Origin: Cytophagales bacterium
GTDB taxonomy: Bacteria; Bacteroidota; Bacteroidia; Cytophagales; Cyclobacteriaceae
Length of the DNA stretch: 16,612 nt
Reading direction: 5' to 3'
Assembly: GCA_003500135.1 (NCBI GenBank)
Contig: DNTA01000074.1
Coordinates: 1-16,612, forward strand
Part shown: positions 1-6,015 of the stretch, piece by piece
Layout of the letters: the number at the start of each line of letters is the position of its first letter
Numbering within the stretch: the first letter of the stretch is position 1
Position numbers and translations under genes: made by a program
The notes under the pieces: model-generated
Databases searched by the model: none
Told to the model about the DNA's origin: nothing
Seen by the model: only the letters and a program-made list of their open reading frames with translations

Positions 1-380
1 TGAATTTTCTGGATTCATATACTTACCTGCTAAAGCAGCGATTCAAAGATGGAATAACAGTTAAAAAAGAAATTTCAAGCTCACTTTTGCAGAAGAAGAT
101 CCTCCCACTGACACTCCAGCTATTGATGGAGAATGTGGTTAAACACAATATCATTTCAATGGAACATCCCTTGACTGTCTATCTCAAAGAGGAAGATGAC
201 AGGCTTATTTTTAAAAATAAGATCACGCTGCGAAATCAGTCAGAAAAACTATCTGGTTTGGGGTTGAACAATATTCAAGAACGATACAAGCTGGTAAGTT
301 CCAGGTCAGTGACCATCCAAAAAGAAGATGGTTTTTTTCTAGTATCTCTTCCACTACTAGACATGGAAGAAGATGATTAA
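1..380 (+). CDS. LytS/YehU-type sensor histidine kinase, C-terminal part (5' truncated by window edge)
   Basis: The reading frame is open from base 3, so this is the end of a longer gene that begins before the window. The visible part matches the His_kinase plus HATPase_c region of LytS-family kinases. The segment just after the phospho-acceptor His region (YLLKQRF) is followed by an N-box-like LQLLMENVVKHN and a G-box-like SGLGLNNIQERYKL. The phosphorylated His and any sensor or membrane segments lie upstream and cannot be seen. A TTG at 87 could be mistaken for a start, but it lies inside the conserved domain. The gene overlaps the following response regulator by 8 bases, as expected of a translationally coupled two-component pair. 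The signal sensed is unknown. Confidence 0.88.
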   Translation, partial: NFLDSYTYLLKQRFKDGITVKKEISSSLLQKKILPLTLQLLMENVVKHNIISMEHPLTVYLKEEDDRLIFKNKITLRNQSEKLSGLGLNNIQERYKLVSSRSVTIQKEDGFFLVSLPLLDMEEDD

Positions 381-1131
381 GGTATTGCTCATAGAAGACG
401 AACAGCTTGCCGCCGAAAAGTTAGCGATGGTGCTTGACAGGTCTCCTTATGAAATCGAGATACTTCACACATGTCCTTCTGTAGAAGAATCAATTGACTG
501 GTTGAATGAGCACAAGGCTGACCTGATATTTTGCGATATACATCTTTCTGATGGCAATGCCTTTGAGATTTTTGAGAGAGTCCCTACCGATACACCAGTA
601 ATCTTCACGACCGCATATGATCAATATGCCATTGAAGCTTTTAAACAAAACAGTATTGATTATTTGCTTAAACCAATAGATGAAGACGATCTGGTAAAAA
701 GCCTTGAAAAATTTCAACAACGCATCCTGTCTCCTTTACAGCAAATTGATCTTTTAGAGTGGATATCCAATTTCGGGCAAAAAACCACCTCATACAAGCG
801 CAGGTATTTGGTGCGGATAGGCAACCGATTGGAATCAATAAAAGTTGCCGACATCAGCTACTTCTATTCTCAAAATAAACAGTCATATCTTGTGACCAAA
901 GAAGACAAAAAGTTTCCTGTGGATCAATCATTAAGTCAAATAATTGAAGAATTGGATCCAGCCGTATTCTTCCAGGTAAATAGAAAAATTGTCCTCTGCA
1001 TCGATTGCGTTCAAAACATCAATAGGGTTTCAAAGAGAATCATTATGCTAAAAGTAACTCCCGCACCTCCATTTGAAATTATTGTCCCCGAGGAAAAACT
1101 AGGTGCATTGAAGAAGTGGCTCAATAGCTAG
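373..1131 (+). CDS. LytTR-family (LytR/AlgR) response regulator
   Basis: This 252-residue protein has a receiver domain at about residues 2-120 and a LytTR DNA-binding domain at about 140-250. The receiver shows the acidic pocket (E8, D9), the phospho-acceptor D55 in FCDIHLSDG, T79/T80 and K100 in LLKPI. The LytTR half starts near RYLVRIGNRLESI and includes the FFQVNRK segment, corresponding to the usual FFRVHRS. It should be phosphorylated by the overlapping upstream kinase and bind direct-repeat promoter sites. Length is normal for the family. The target genes cannot be inferred. The next gene downstream on this strand is only a transposase remnant, so the pair probably acts elsewhere. Confidence 0.92.
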   Translation: MIKVLLIEDEQLAAEKLAMVLDRSPYEIEILHTCPSVEESIDWLNEHKADLIFCDIHLSDGNAFEIFERVPTDTPVIFTTAYDQYAIEAFKQNSIDYLLKPIDEDDLVKSLEKFQQRILSPLQQIDLLEWISNFGQKTTSYKRRYLVRIGNRLESIKVADISYFYSQNKQSYLVTKEDKKFPVDQSLSQIIEELDPAVFFQVNRKIVLCIDCVQNINRVSKRIIMLKVTPAPPFEIIVPEEKLGALKKWLNS

Positions 1132-1375
1132 TACGCGATATTAGTCTTGCATAAAAGCCACTAAAGTCAAATCAAAAAGTTTAGAGCAAATGCGATAATA
1201 TTGGCCATATTCAAATCCTCCGAAGAATCTTGCTACGACATTGTCAAATGTGAATGATTCTATAAACAAACTATTTTTAGTCTCTTTTATTCTGGAAAAT
1301 GAATCTAATGCAATTGGTCGCATCCCCTTAAGGCATTAAAAGGTTAATTCTGTCCGCAATATGTCCGAGAAAAGT

Positions 1376-1402
1376 AAAACCCAATGATATTCAGTGGGTT
1401 TT
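1376..1402. terminator. Hairpin with AAAACCCA/TGGGTTTT arms, probable terminator
   Basis: The arms AAAACCCA (1376-1383) and TGGGTTTT (1395-1402) are perfectly complementary around an 11-nt loop. On the minus strand the hairpin follows directly after the tRNA-like 3' end and is itself followed by ACTTTTC, the normal place for a tRNA terminator. On the plus strand it lies about 245 bases after the response regulator stop and could end that transcript as well. Confidence 0.6.
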
Positions 1403-1450
1403 GTCGGGGTGGTAGGATTCTTGCTCACGACCCCCTGCTCCTAAATTAGC
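1403..1450 (-). pseudogene. tRNA-Pro-like 3' fragment, degraded
   Basis: Read on the minus strand, this stretch resembles the 3' half of a bacterial tRNA-Pro(UGG). It has an anticodon-arm 3' side and variable region (AGGAGCAGGGGGTCGT), then a T-arm 3' strand and acceptor strand (GAATCCTACCACCCCGAC). The expected TTCGAAT T-loop is instead CAAGAAT, the 5' side of the T stem (GTGAG) no longer pairs fully with CCTAC, and no D arm or 5' acceptor strand is visible at 1451-1500. It is therefore a remnant rather than a working tRNA. Such 3' fragments are typical leftovers of integrative elements that insert in tRNA genes. The match is from memory of tRNA-Pro sequences, not from a covariance-model search. 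Confidence 0.45.
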
Positions 1451-1641
1451 CTCATGTTTTTTCAGCTTTATAAATCAATGGATTTATTTTTCTCAAAGTT
1501 GTGATATAGAACTACATATATTGTTAGAGAAAACTAAGACTTAAGTAAGGTTCAACCTGAAATTGTAATACTAGGATTGAAAAAGTCTCGCAATATACAT
1601 GAAAGACAAATCACTTATTAATTGAAGTAGTTTCGACTTAA

Positions 1642-1702
1642 TCTGACAGTTGGGATTAAATTTAAGTGTTGAATTTAATCTTTAACCCCTTAAACAGTCA
1701 GA
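1642..1702. repeat. Nested inverted repeat upstream of the IS481 remnant
   Basis: The inner arms GATTAAATT (1654-1662) and AATTTAATC (1672-1680) are perfect over 9 bp with a 9-nt spacer. The outer arms TCTGACAGTT (1642-1651) and AACAGTCAGA (1693-1702) match at 9 of 10 positions. The structure ends just before the transposase ATG at 1704. It may be the left end of the insertion sequence together with its promoter or operator region. No target-site duplication or matching right end was found. Confidence 0.5.
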
Positions 1703-1703
1703 T

Positions 1704-2009
1704 ATGAATACTGAAACAAAAGTAATCAAAACAAAATTAGGACCGCTCAATTTAGCAGAGCAATTAGGTAACGTATCCCAAGCCTGTAAAATCTTCGGTT
1801 ACAGTCGAGATAGCTATTACCGCTACAAAGTGTTGTACGATCAAGGAGGAGACATGGCTTTAGCCGACCTTAGCCGAAAACGCCCAAATCGCAAAAATCG
1901 CATTGAGCCAGCTATTGAAGAGCGTGTAGTCTTTATGGCGCCAAAGAGGATTTTGAATTATACTTCAAACAAATGGAAACAAGACATCAGAAAATACAAA
2001 CCGATATAA
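1704..2009 (+). pseudogene. IS481-family transposase, N-terminal remnant
   Basis: Residues 1 to about 76 carry the N-terminal helix-turn-helix of IS481-type transposases, seen in LGNVSQACKIFGYSRDSYYR and then YDQGGDMALADLSRKRPNR. Homology seems to stop after EERVV. The remaining 25 or so residues (FMAPKRILNY onward) look like an unrelated frame. Intact members are roughly 300-350 residues with a DDE catalytic core; this frame is 101 residues and has no catalytic domain, so it cannot transpose. A second coding-like frame overlaps its end at 1937-2029, suggesting a deletion that joined the transposase N-terminus to the end of another gene. Confidence 0.75.
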
Positions 2010-2029
2010 ATCGACACTACCAAACTTAA
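1937..2029 (+). pseudogene. Orphan C-terminal coding tail in the +1 frame after the transposase break
   Basis: In the frame shifted +1 from the transposase, about 30 codons read like a natural protein end: GAKEDFELYFKQMETRHQKI and a further 10 residues, then TAA at 2027-2029. It is charged and helix-prone, unlike the transposase-frame tail. It begins where transposase similarity ends. It could be the 3' end of a gene fused by deletion, or the frameshifted end of the insertion sequence. I do not recognise the family, and it has no start of its own. Confidence 0.3.
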
Positions 2030-2066
2030 CTTCGTAAAGTAGAAATAGGATTGGTTTTGAATAATT

Positions 2067-2702
2067 CTAGCTACACCCACCCTGCACGGCCTTTTTCTTC
2101 CTGCGTACAGGAGGAGCTAATTTTGATGCATCACTTTCCTCTTCTGAACGCTGTACCTCACCATTACTTTCTTCTTCCATTACTTTTTTGAAGTTGTAAA
2201 ATGCCTTTTCATCATCTGCCGGGTAGGCATCAAATACATTACCAGCATTCAATACATCAAACCAGTACATCAAACCTCCTTTTAGCACTTTTAAATTTTT
2301 ATAACCATACTGTGATAAAAGCACATAGACCTGATTGGCCTTTACGCCATTGCCACAGATCAATACTTTCTCATTATCGCTTTTGAATATCTCTTTATAT
2401 TCAGGCTCCAAAACGGCGGTCATCGGAATGTTGATTGCACCTTCGATGTGCTTTTTGTCATACCACTGCGGATTGCGGATATCGATCAATACTTTTCCAG
2501 CAGTTTTTTTGTCTATCCACTGCTTGACAGTTATGGCTTCCACATACTGGTTGTCATTCAACAGTTCATCGTGCATGGCTACTGCCGAAGTTTCAAAAGC
2601 ATAGGGATCACGATTTACACCAGCAGCAATTAAAAATACTGCCGCCACAACAAAAAGCATCCCGATCATTATTGTATTTGCACTTGTTTTCATAATCATC
2701 AT
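2067..2702 (-). CDS. Membrane-anchored rhodanese-domain protein with catalytic Cys and GGCS tail
   Basis: This 211-residue protein has one N-terminal hydrophobic segment (about residues 9-28: signal anchor or uncleaved signal peptide), a rhodanese fold at about 55-150, and a charged C-terminal extension. Rhodanese signatures are VLIDIRNPQWYDKKHIEGAI, the active loop LICGNGVKANQ with C116, and LKGGLMYW. The tail becomes lysine-rich and ends in QGGCS, giving a second cysteine (C210) one residue from the end. The domain should face the periplasm and transfer sulfane sulfur between a donor and a thiol acceptor. It is last in the seven-gene sulfur operon, 3 bases after the preceding stop. Starts at 2699 or 2693 (MKTSAN) are also possible, and 2693 gives a more typical signal peptide. 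Confidence 0.88.
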   Translation of the reverse strand: MMIMKTSANTIMIGMLFVVAAVFLIAAGVNRDPYAFETSAVAMHDELLNDNQYVEAITVKQWIDKKTAGKVLIDIRNPQWYDKKHIEGAINIPMTAVLEPEYKEIFKSDNEKVLICGNGVKANQVYVLLSQYGYKNLKVLKGGLMYWFDVLNAGNVFDAYPADDEKAFYNFKKVMEEESNGEVQRSEEESDASKLAPPVRRKKKAVQGGCS

Positions 2703-2705
2703 CTT

Positions 2706-3344
2706 TTAACTGCAACCTCCCTCTACACGTTGTTTTTTCTTTTGGGGCACTGGTAATTTTATCTCACTCTCCGACTGTGCCGGAGCGCTTATAGCTGTAT
2801 TGCCGGTGAAAAACATTTTAGCCCCCACTCTTTTTTGATAAAGGTCAAATGCTGCTTTGCTTTCCGTAGCTTCAGGCGGCACGGGTAAAATGATATCGGT
2901 AAACCACTCATTTAAACCGCCACGCAGGTAATAATTATTTTTAAATCCGCGCTGCCGGGTAAGCATCCAGGCCTCGGTAGAAAGGGTCGTGCCATTGCTA
3001 TAAAACACATTGTTGCGCATGCCCTGGTCAACATAGGGCACCCAGTTTTCTGTAAAAAGCGAATCAAACGGGATATTGATGGCCCCGGGTAAATGAAAAG
3101 TATCATATTCTGTCTTACTTCTCAGGTCGATTAGCAATATGGAAGGATCCTTATCGATGAGTAATTGCGCCAACTCGTCAACACTTACCGCATGAGACTC
3201 CAGCTTTAATTCCCGCAATAGCTGCTCAGCATTCAGTTCTGTCGAAGAGTTTTTTGTCGGTGGCAAAACTGCCGCCACAAAGCCCATCAGTACCATCACC
3301 AATGAGGCAATCAAACGAGGGGTATAATTATTTACTTTTTTCAT
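2706..3344 (-). CDS. Rhodanese-like protein lacking the catalytic Cys (Ser instead), GGCS tail
   Basis: This 212-residue protein has the same layout as its downstream neighbour: N-terminal membrane segment (about 10-28), rhodanese domain (about 53-150) and a lysine-rich tail ending EGGCS. The fold is supported by ILLIDLRSKTEYDTFHLPGA and YLRGGLNEWF. The active loop reads VFYSNGTTLS, so the usual cysteine is S116 (codon AGC). No other cysteine occurs except C211 in the tail. It cannot form the classical rhodanese persulfide, so it may be a binding or scaffold protein, or may use the tail thiol. The shared tail and length suggest duplication followed by divergence. It lies 31 bases after the YeeE/YedE gene. 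Confidence 0.87.
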   Translation of the reverse strand: MKKVNNYTPRLIASLVMVLMGFVAAVLPPTKNSSTELNAEQLLRELKLESHAVSVDELAQLLIDKDPSILLIDLRSKTEYDTFHLPGAINIPFDSLFTENWVPYVDQGMRNNVFYSNGTTLSTEAWMLTRQRGFKNNYYLRGGLNEWFTDIILPVPPEATESKAAFDLYQKRVGAKMFFTGNTAISAPAQSESEIKLPVPQKKKQRVEGGCS

Positions 3345-3375
3345 AAATCAATACTTTTATCATTCGATACAGGGC

Positions 3376-3978
3376 TTAAATTTCCTTCGAAATATCGTCT
3401 CTTTTAAACATCTTTTCGGCCTTTTCGCCCAGCCAAAACATCATCACGGCCATAAAGATCACAGCAAATGCCAGCAACCCGTCCTTAATACCAAGTTCTT
3501 CAGATAACTTTGGAGCGCCTACAAATGCATCATTATAAAGCGGTTCGAGCCAGTCGTAGGTTAGGCCAAAAATGAAGATGCCAATCAAACTGCCTCCAAT
3601 AAATATCATCGCGTCGATCTTGCCAATGGCGGCGGCACAAACACTGGTGCCCGGACAAAATCCACCGATTATAAAACCTGCCCCCATGATTACACCACCT
3701 ACAATGGCTGATTTAATGTAGTATTGATTGATATAGACAATGCTCATGTCGATCAGGCCAAGATAATTCAAAAATATCAGGCCAACCATCGCGGTGATTG
3801 CAGCAGTGAAAAAGACTTTCAAAACTGTAATATCATAGCCGTAAAACATTCCGGCCAACTTGCGGCTGGAGGAAAAGCCCGCCTGTTCGAGCACAAATCC
3901 AAAACCTATACCTATGAGGAAGGCCGCCAAAAGGTTGAGTTCCTCAGTATATCCGTTTAGTGGAATAATAGGAGCCAT
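3376..3978 (-). CDS. YeeE/YedE-family sulfur transporter, second half-size protein
   Basis: This 200-residue integral membrane protein has about five or six hydrophobic segments. Family signatures are GFGFVLEQAGFSSSRKLAG near residues 25-43 and GGFCPGTSVCAAAIGK at about 105-120, with C108 and C114. YeeE/YedE (DUF395) proteins include the thiosulfate importer TsuA, where membrane cysteines pass thiosulfate along the channel. The protein is roughly half the size of TsuA-type proteins and sits 18 bases after another half-size member, so the two probably assemble as a pair. The operon position, between a sulfur oxidoreductase and two rhodaneses, suggests transport of thiosulfate or another sulfane-sulfur compound. 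The exact substrate and direction are inference. Confidence 0.88.
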   Translation of the reverse strand: MAPIIPLNGYTEELNLLAAFLIGIGFGFVLEQAGFSSSRKLAGMFYGYDITVLKVFFTAAITAMVGLIFLNYLGLIDMSIVYINQYYIKSAIVGGVIMGAGFIIGGFCPGTSVCAAAIGKIDAMIFIGGSLIGIFIFGLTYDWLEPLYNDAFVGAPKLSEELGIKDGLLAFAVIFMAVMMFWLGEKAEKMFKRDDISKEI

Positions 3979-3996
3979 ATTTTCTTTCTTTAAATG

Positions 3997-4515
3997 CTAA
4001 ATCCAGTTTTTTCTAAAAAAGTACGCAAGTGCGAAGGCTGTCCCGAATATGCAAACCATTGTTACATATCCTGCCACTGAAAGCACTGCCATGCCACTTA
4101 AGGCCGCTCCGCTGGTACACCCTCTTCCCAACTGAGATCCGAAACCAAACAAAGCACCACCTATCAATGCCAAAATGATCCTTCTTCGATTGGTGATATT
4201 GGGCGACTTCTCAATTTTGAATTTCAACCTACCGGCGAAGGCACCGGATATAAAACCTCCCACTAATACGCCAAGCACCTCAAACACCAACCAGGATTTC
4301 ATTGGCGAATTGGGCCCACCCAGGAATTTACCAAAGAAGCTATTTGTAGTCGCATAGTTGGCGTCAACCACATCAACAGTGGCTACCACTGCACTTTTCA
4401 TGGCGCCACTTGCGCCCAGCCCCCGACCGGTAAGATAGAAGGCGGCCAGCAATACCAACCCCAGCAGTACGCCTGCCAGGTATGGATTCATATATTTCGT
4501 TTTTGTATCGATCAT
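3997..4515 (-). CDS. YeeE/YedE-family sulfur transporter, first half-size protein
   Basis: This 172-residue membrane protein has about four hydrophobic segments. It shows the family motif GSQLGRGCTSGAALSGMAVL at about residues 126-145, with C133 in the GCTSG turn and another cysteine (C155) in the following helix. The N-terminal half contains the glycine-rich LTGRGLGASGAMKSA. It is a half-size relative of TsuA-like transporters and likely pairs with the following gene, which carries the other cysteine motif. It starts 11 bases after the NrfD-type gene, so the transporter is co-transcribed with the oxidoreductase. A frameshift of one long gene is unlikely, because both halves have their own start, stop and complete repeat motif. 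Confidence 0.88.
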   Translation of the reverse strand: MIDTKTKYMNPYLAGVLLGLVLLAAFYLTGRGLGASGAMKSAVVATVDVVDANYATTNSFFGKFLGGPNSPMKSWLVFEVLGVLVGGFISGAFAGRLKFKIEKSPNITNRRRIILALIGGALFGFGSQLGRGCTSGAALSGMAVLSVAGYVTMVCIFGTAFALAYFFRKNWI

Positions 4516-4526
4516 AATTGAATTTT

Positions 4527-5468
4527 TTAATAAAGATACCGACTAGCCTGGCCTGCATAGGTGATAATAAAGCGCAGACACAAGCTGCCAAAAAGGATCA
4601 ACAATGCGGGTATGTAGGCCGGAATATGGTGCCCTCGCAACTCCCAGATCTCCAACACGGCCGGAAGCGCCATACCTAAAATGACGACTAAAATCCAGAA
4701 GGGCAGTGTATATGCTCCTCCAAGGAACAATTGCGCTGCTTCTATCTGCACTTCAGTACTGGCCATAAAACCCATAAACATGTGTATGATCAAAAACAAT
4801 TCGATCCCTATCAGCGCCAGATCTATCTGGCTGAACAGTTTGCGCTCTGCGCGATCTTTGGACAACATCATGATCAGTGCAGCCCCTGCAGAAAGACCGG
4901 AGACCAGGAATAATGGCCCCAAAATAGACGTGTTCCACAATGGTCGCGCGTTAAATGCCGATAACAGTATTCCGGTGTATATCCCCAGGATAACTGACAT
5001 AAAGATCAGCACCCAAGCCATCTCCCGGCGTTTAGATTGGAAAAAGGATTCCAGCTTTTGCAGCCAGGATACCCTGAAATCAATTTGCGGGTATACTTCC
5101 CTTACATAAGAAAACCCCCAGAATAAAGCCAAAGGCATAACTATCATCAGTGTCCAGGCGCCCCAAGACATGGGCGACTCCAATTTGATCGTCGTGTATA
5201 ACCGCCAGAAATAGGGTTTATGTGTTAAGTCCAGGAATAAGGCAAAAAGGCCTAAGCCCAGGAATATTGGCGTAAAAAGTGGCGCTTTTTTTACAGCTGC
5301 GGCATAAGCATCTTCTTTTCCCCTCAGGTACATAAAGGCAGCAAAGAACAATATTCCCGCTACCAGCCCTCCGAGAAAGAGGTATATCGGAATTTCCCAA
5401 CCCCAAACATGCAAAACAGGGTCTATTTTAGGGTTCATCCGGCCACTTACGATTATTTCTTCTTTCAT
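4527..5468 (-). CDS. NrfD/PsrC-type integral membrane quinone-interacting subunit
   Basis: This 313-residue polytopic protein has about eight hydrophobic helices and the NrfD/PsrC features: VWGWEIPIYLFLGGLVAGIL near the N-terminus, a central GIYTGILLSAFNARPLWNT and LFLVSGLSAGAALIMML. In this family the subunit anchors the complex and exchanges electrons with the membrane quinone pool. The start chosen is MKEEII at 5468, 13 bases after the ferredoxin stop. The open frame continues upstream to 5627, but that extension lies inside the ferredoxin gene and is not membrane-like. MNPKID, ten codons further in, is another possible start. Together with the two preceding genes it forms a PsrABC/SoeABC-like three-subunit complex. 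Confidence 0.92.
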   Translation of the reverse strand: MKEEIIVSGRMNPKIDPVLHVWGWEIPIYLFLGGLVAGILFFAAFMYLRGKEDAYAAAVKKAPLFTPIFLGLGLFALFLDLTHKPYFWRLYTTIKLESPMSWGAWTLMIVMPLALFWGFSYVREVYPQIDFRVSWLQKLESFFQSKRREMAWVLIFMSVILGIYTGILLSAFNARPLWNTSILGPLFLVSGLSAGAALIMMLSKDRAERKLFSQIDLALIGIELFLIIHMFMGFMASTEVQIEAAQLFLGGAYTLPFWILVVILGMALPAVLEIWELRGHHIPAYIPALLILFGSLCLRFIITYAGQASRYLY

Positions 5469-5481
5469 AATTCCAAAAATT

Positions 5482-6015
5482 TTAAATGAGATAATAAACC
5501 TGTGGCTTGGTACCGGCCTCGGGCACCAGGGTTTTGTACTTCCGCTTTTTAAGCATAACAGACACCTCGCTATCGGGATCATCAAGATCACCGAAATACA
5601 TGCATTTCGTAGGACAAACCTCCACACAAGCAGGTTGCTGACCCTTTTTCACACGATGGAAGCAGAAAGTACACTTATCTACGTATCCATCAGGGTGTGT
5701 AAAGCGTGCGTCATATGGACATGAAGCAATACAGGCGGCACAGCCAATACACATGTCGTGGTCGACAAGCACTATACCCCCTTCATCGTAGTGGCTGGCG
5801 CCGGTTGGGCAGCAACGTACGCATGGTGAATTATCACAATGGTTGCAACGCTCGGAACGAATCTCCAGCTCCAGTTGTGGATAGGTGCCATCGGTCACCT
5901 CCACGATCCAGTCGCGGCAATACCCGACGGGCACATTATTTTCTGTCTGGCAGGCCACCACACAATCGCTGCAGCCCACGCACTTTTTGGTATCTATGGC
6001 CATTGCGTATCTCAT
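5482..6015 (-). CDS. Four-[4Fe-4S] ferredoxin-type electron-transfer subunit (PsrB/NrfC/DmsB-like)
   Basis: This 177-residue protein has sixteen cysteines in four clusters: C12-C15-C18-C22, C57-C60-C65-C69, C89-C92-C95-C99 and C115-C118-C130-C134. That is the standard pattern of the electron-wire subunit in CISM-type complexes. It would carry electrons between the molybdopterin subunit and the NrfD-type membrane subunit. No signal peptide is visible, and such subunits are usually exported bound to the Tat-tagged catalytic partner. Its ATG overlaps the stop of the preceding gene (ATGA, 6012-6015), and a strong Shine-Dalgarno lies at 6021-6028, so translation is probably coupled and efficient. 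Confidence 0.95.
   Translation of the reverse strand: MRYAMAIDTKKCVGCSDCVVACQTENNVPVGYCRDWIVEVTDGTYPQLELEIRSERCNHCDNSPCVRCCPTGASHYDEGGIVLVDHDMCIGCAACIASCPYDARFTHPDGYVDKCTFCFHRVKKGQQPACVEVCPTKCMYFGDLDDPDSEVSVMLKKRKYKTLVPEAGTKPQVYYLI

Larger units (their letters stand above)
1132..1703. other. Gene-poor scar between the two-component system and the IS remnant
   Basis: No convincing gene lies in this stretch. It holds a hairpin (1376-1402), a degraded tRNA-like 3' fragment (1403-1450) and a nested palindrome (1642-1702), each listed separately. The remaining 1132-1375 and 1451-1641 are AT-rich with scattered stops. A 60-codon minus-strand frame at 1141-1323 has no recognisable motif. Confidence 0.6.

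Noticed and set aside
1141..1323. 60-codon minus-strand open frame downstream of the response regulator.
   Set aside because: No recognisable motif, no clear ribosome site, and it lies in an AT-rich scar; I see no support for it being a gene.
3997..4515. The two YeeE/YedE genes as one frameshifted gene.
   Set aside because: Each has its own start, stop and cysteine motif, and they are separated by an 18-base gap; two half-size proteins explain this better.
5469..5627. Upstream extension of the NrfD-type gene to an ATG at 5627.
   Set aside because: The extra 53 residues lie inside the ferredoxin gene in another frame and do not resemble an NrfD N-terminus; the ATG at 5468 fits the operon spacing.
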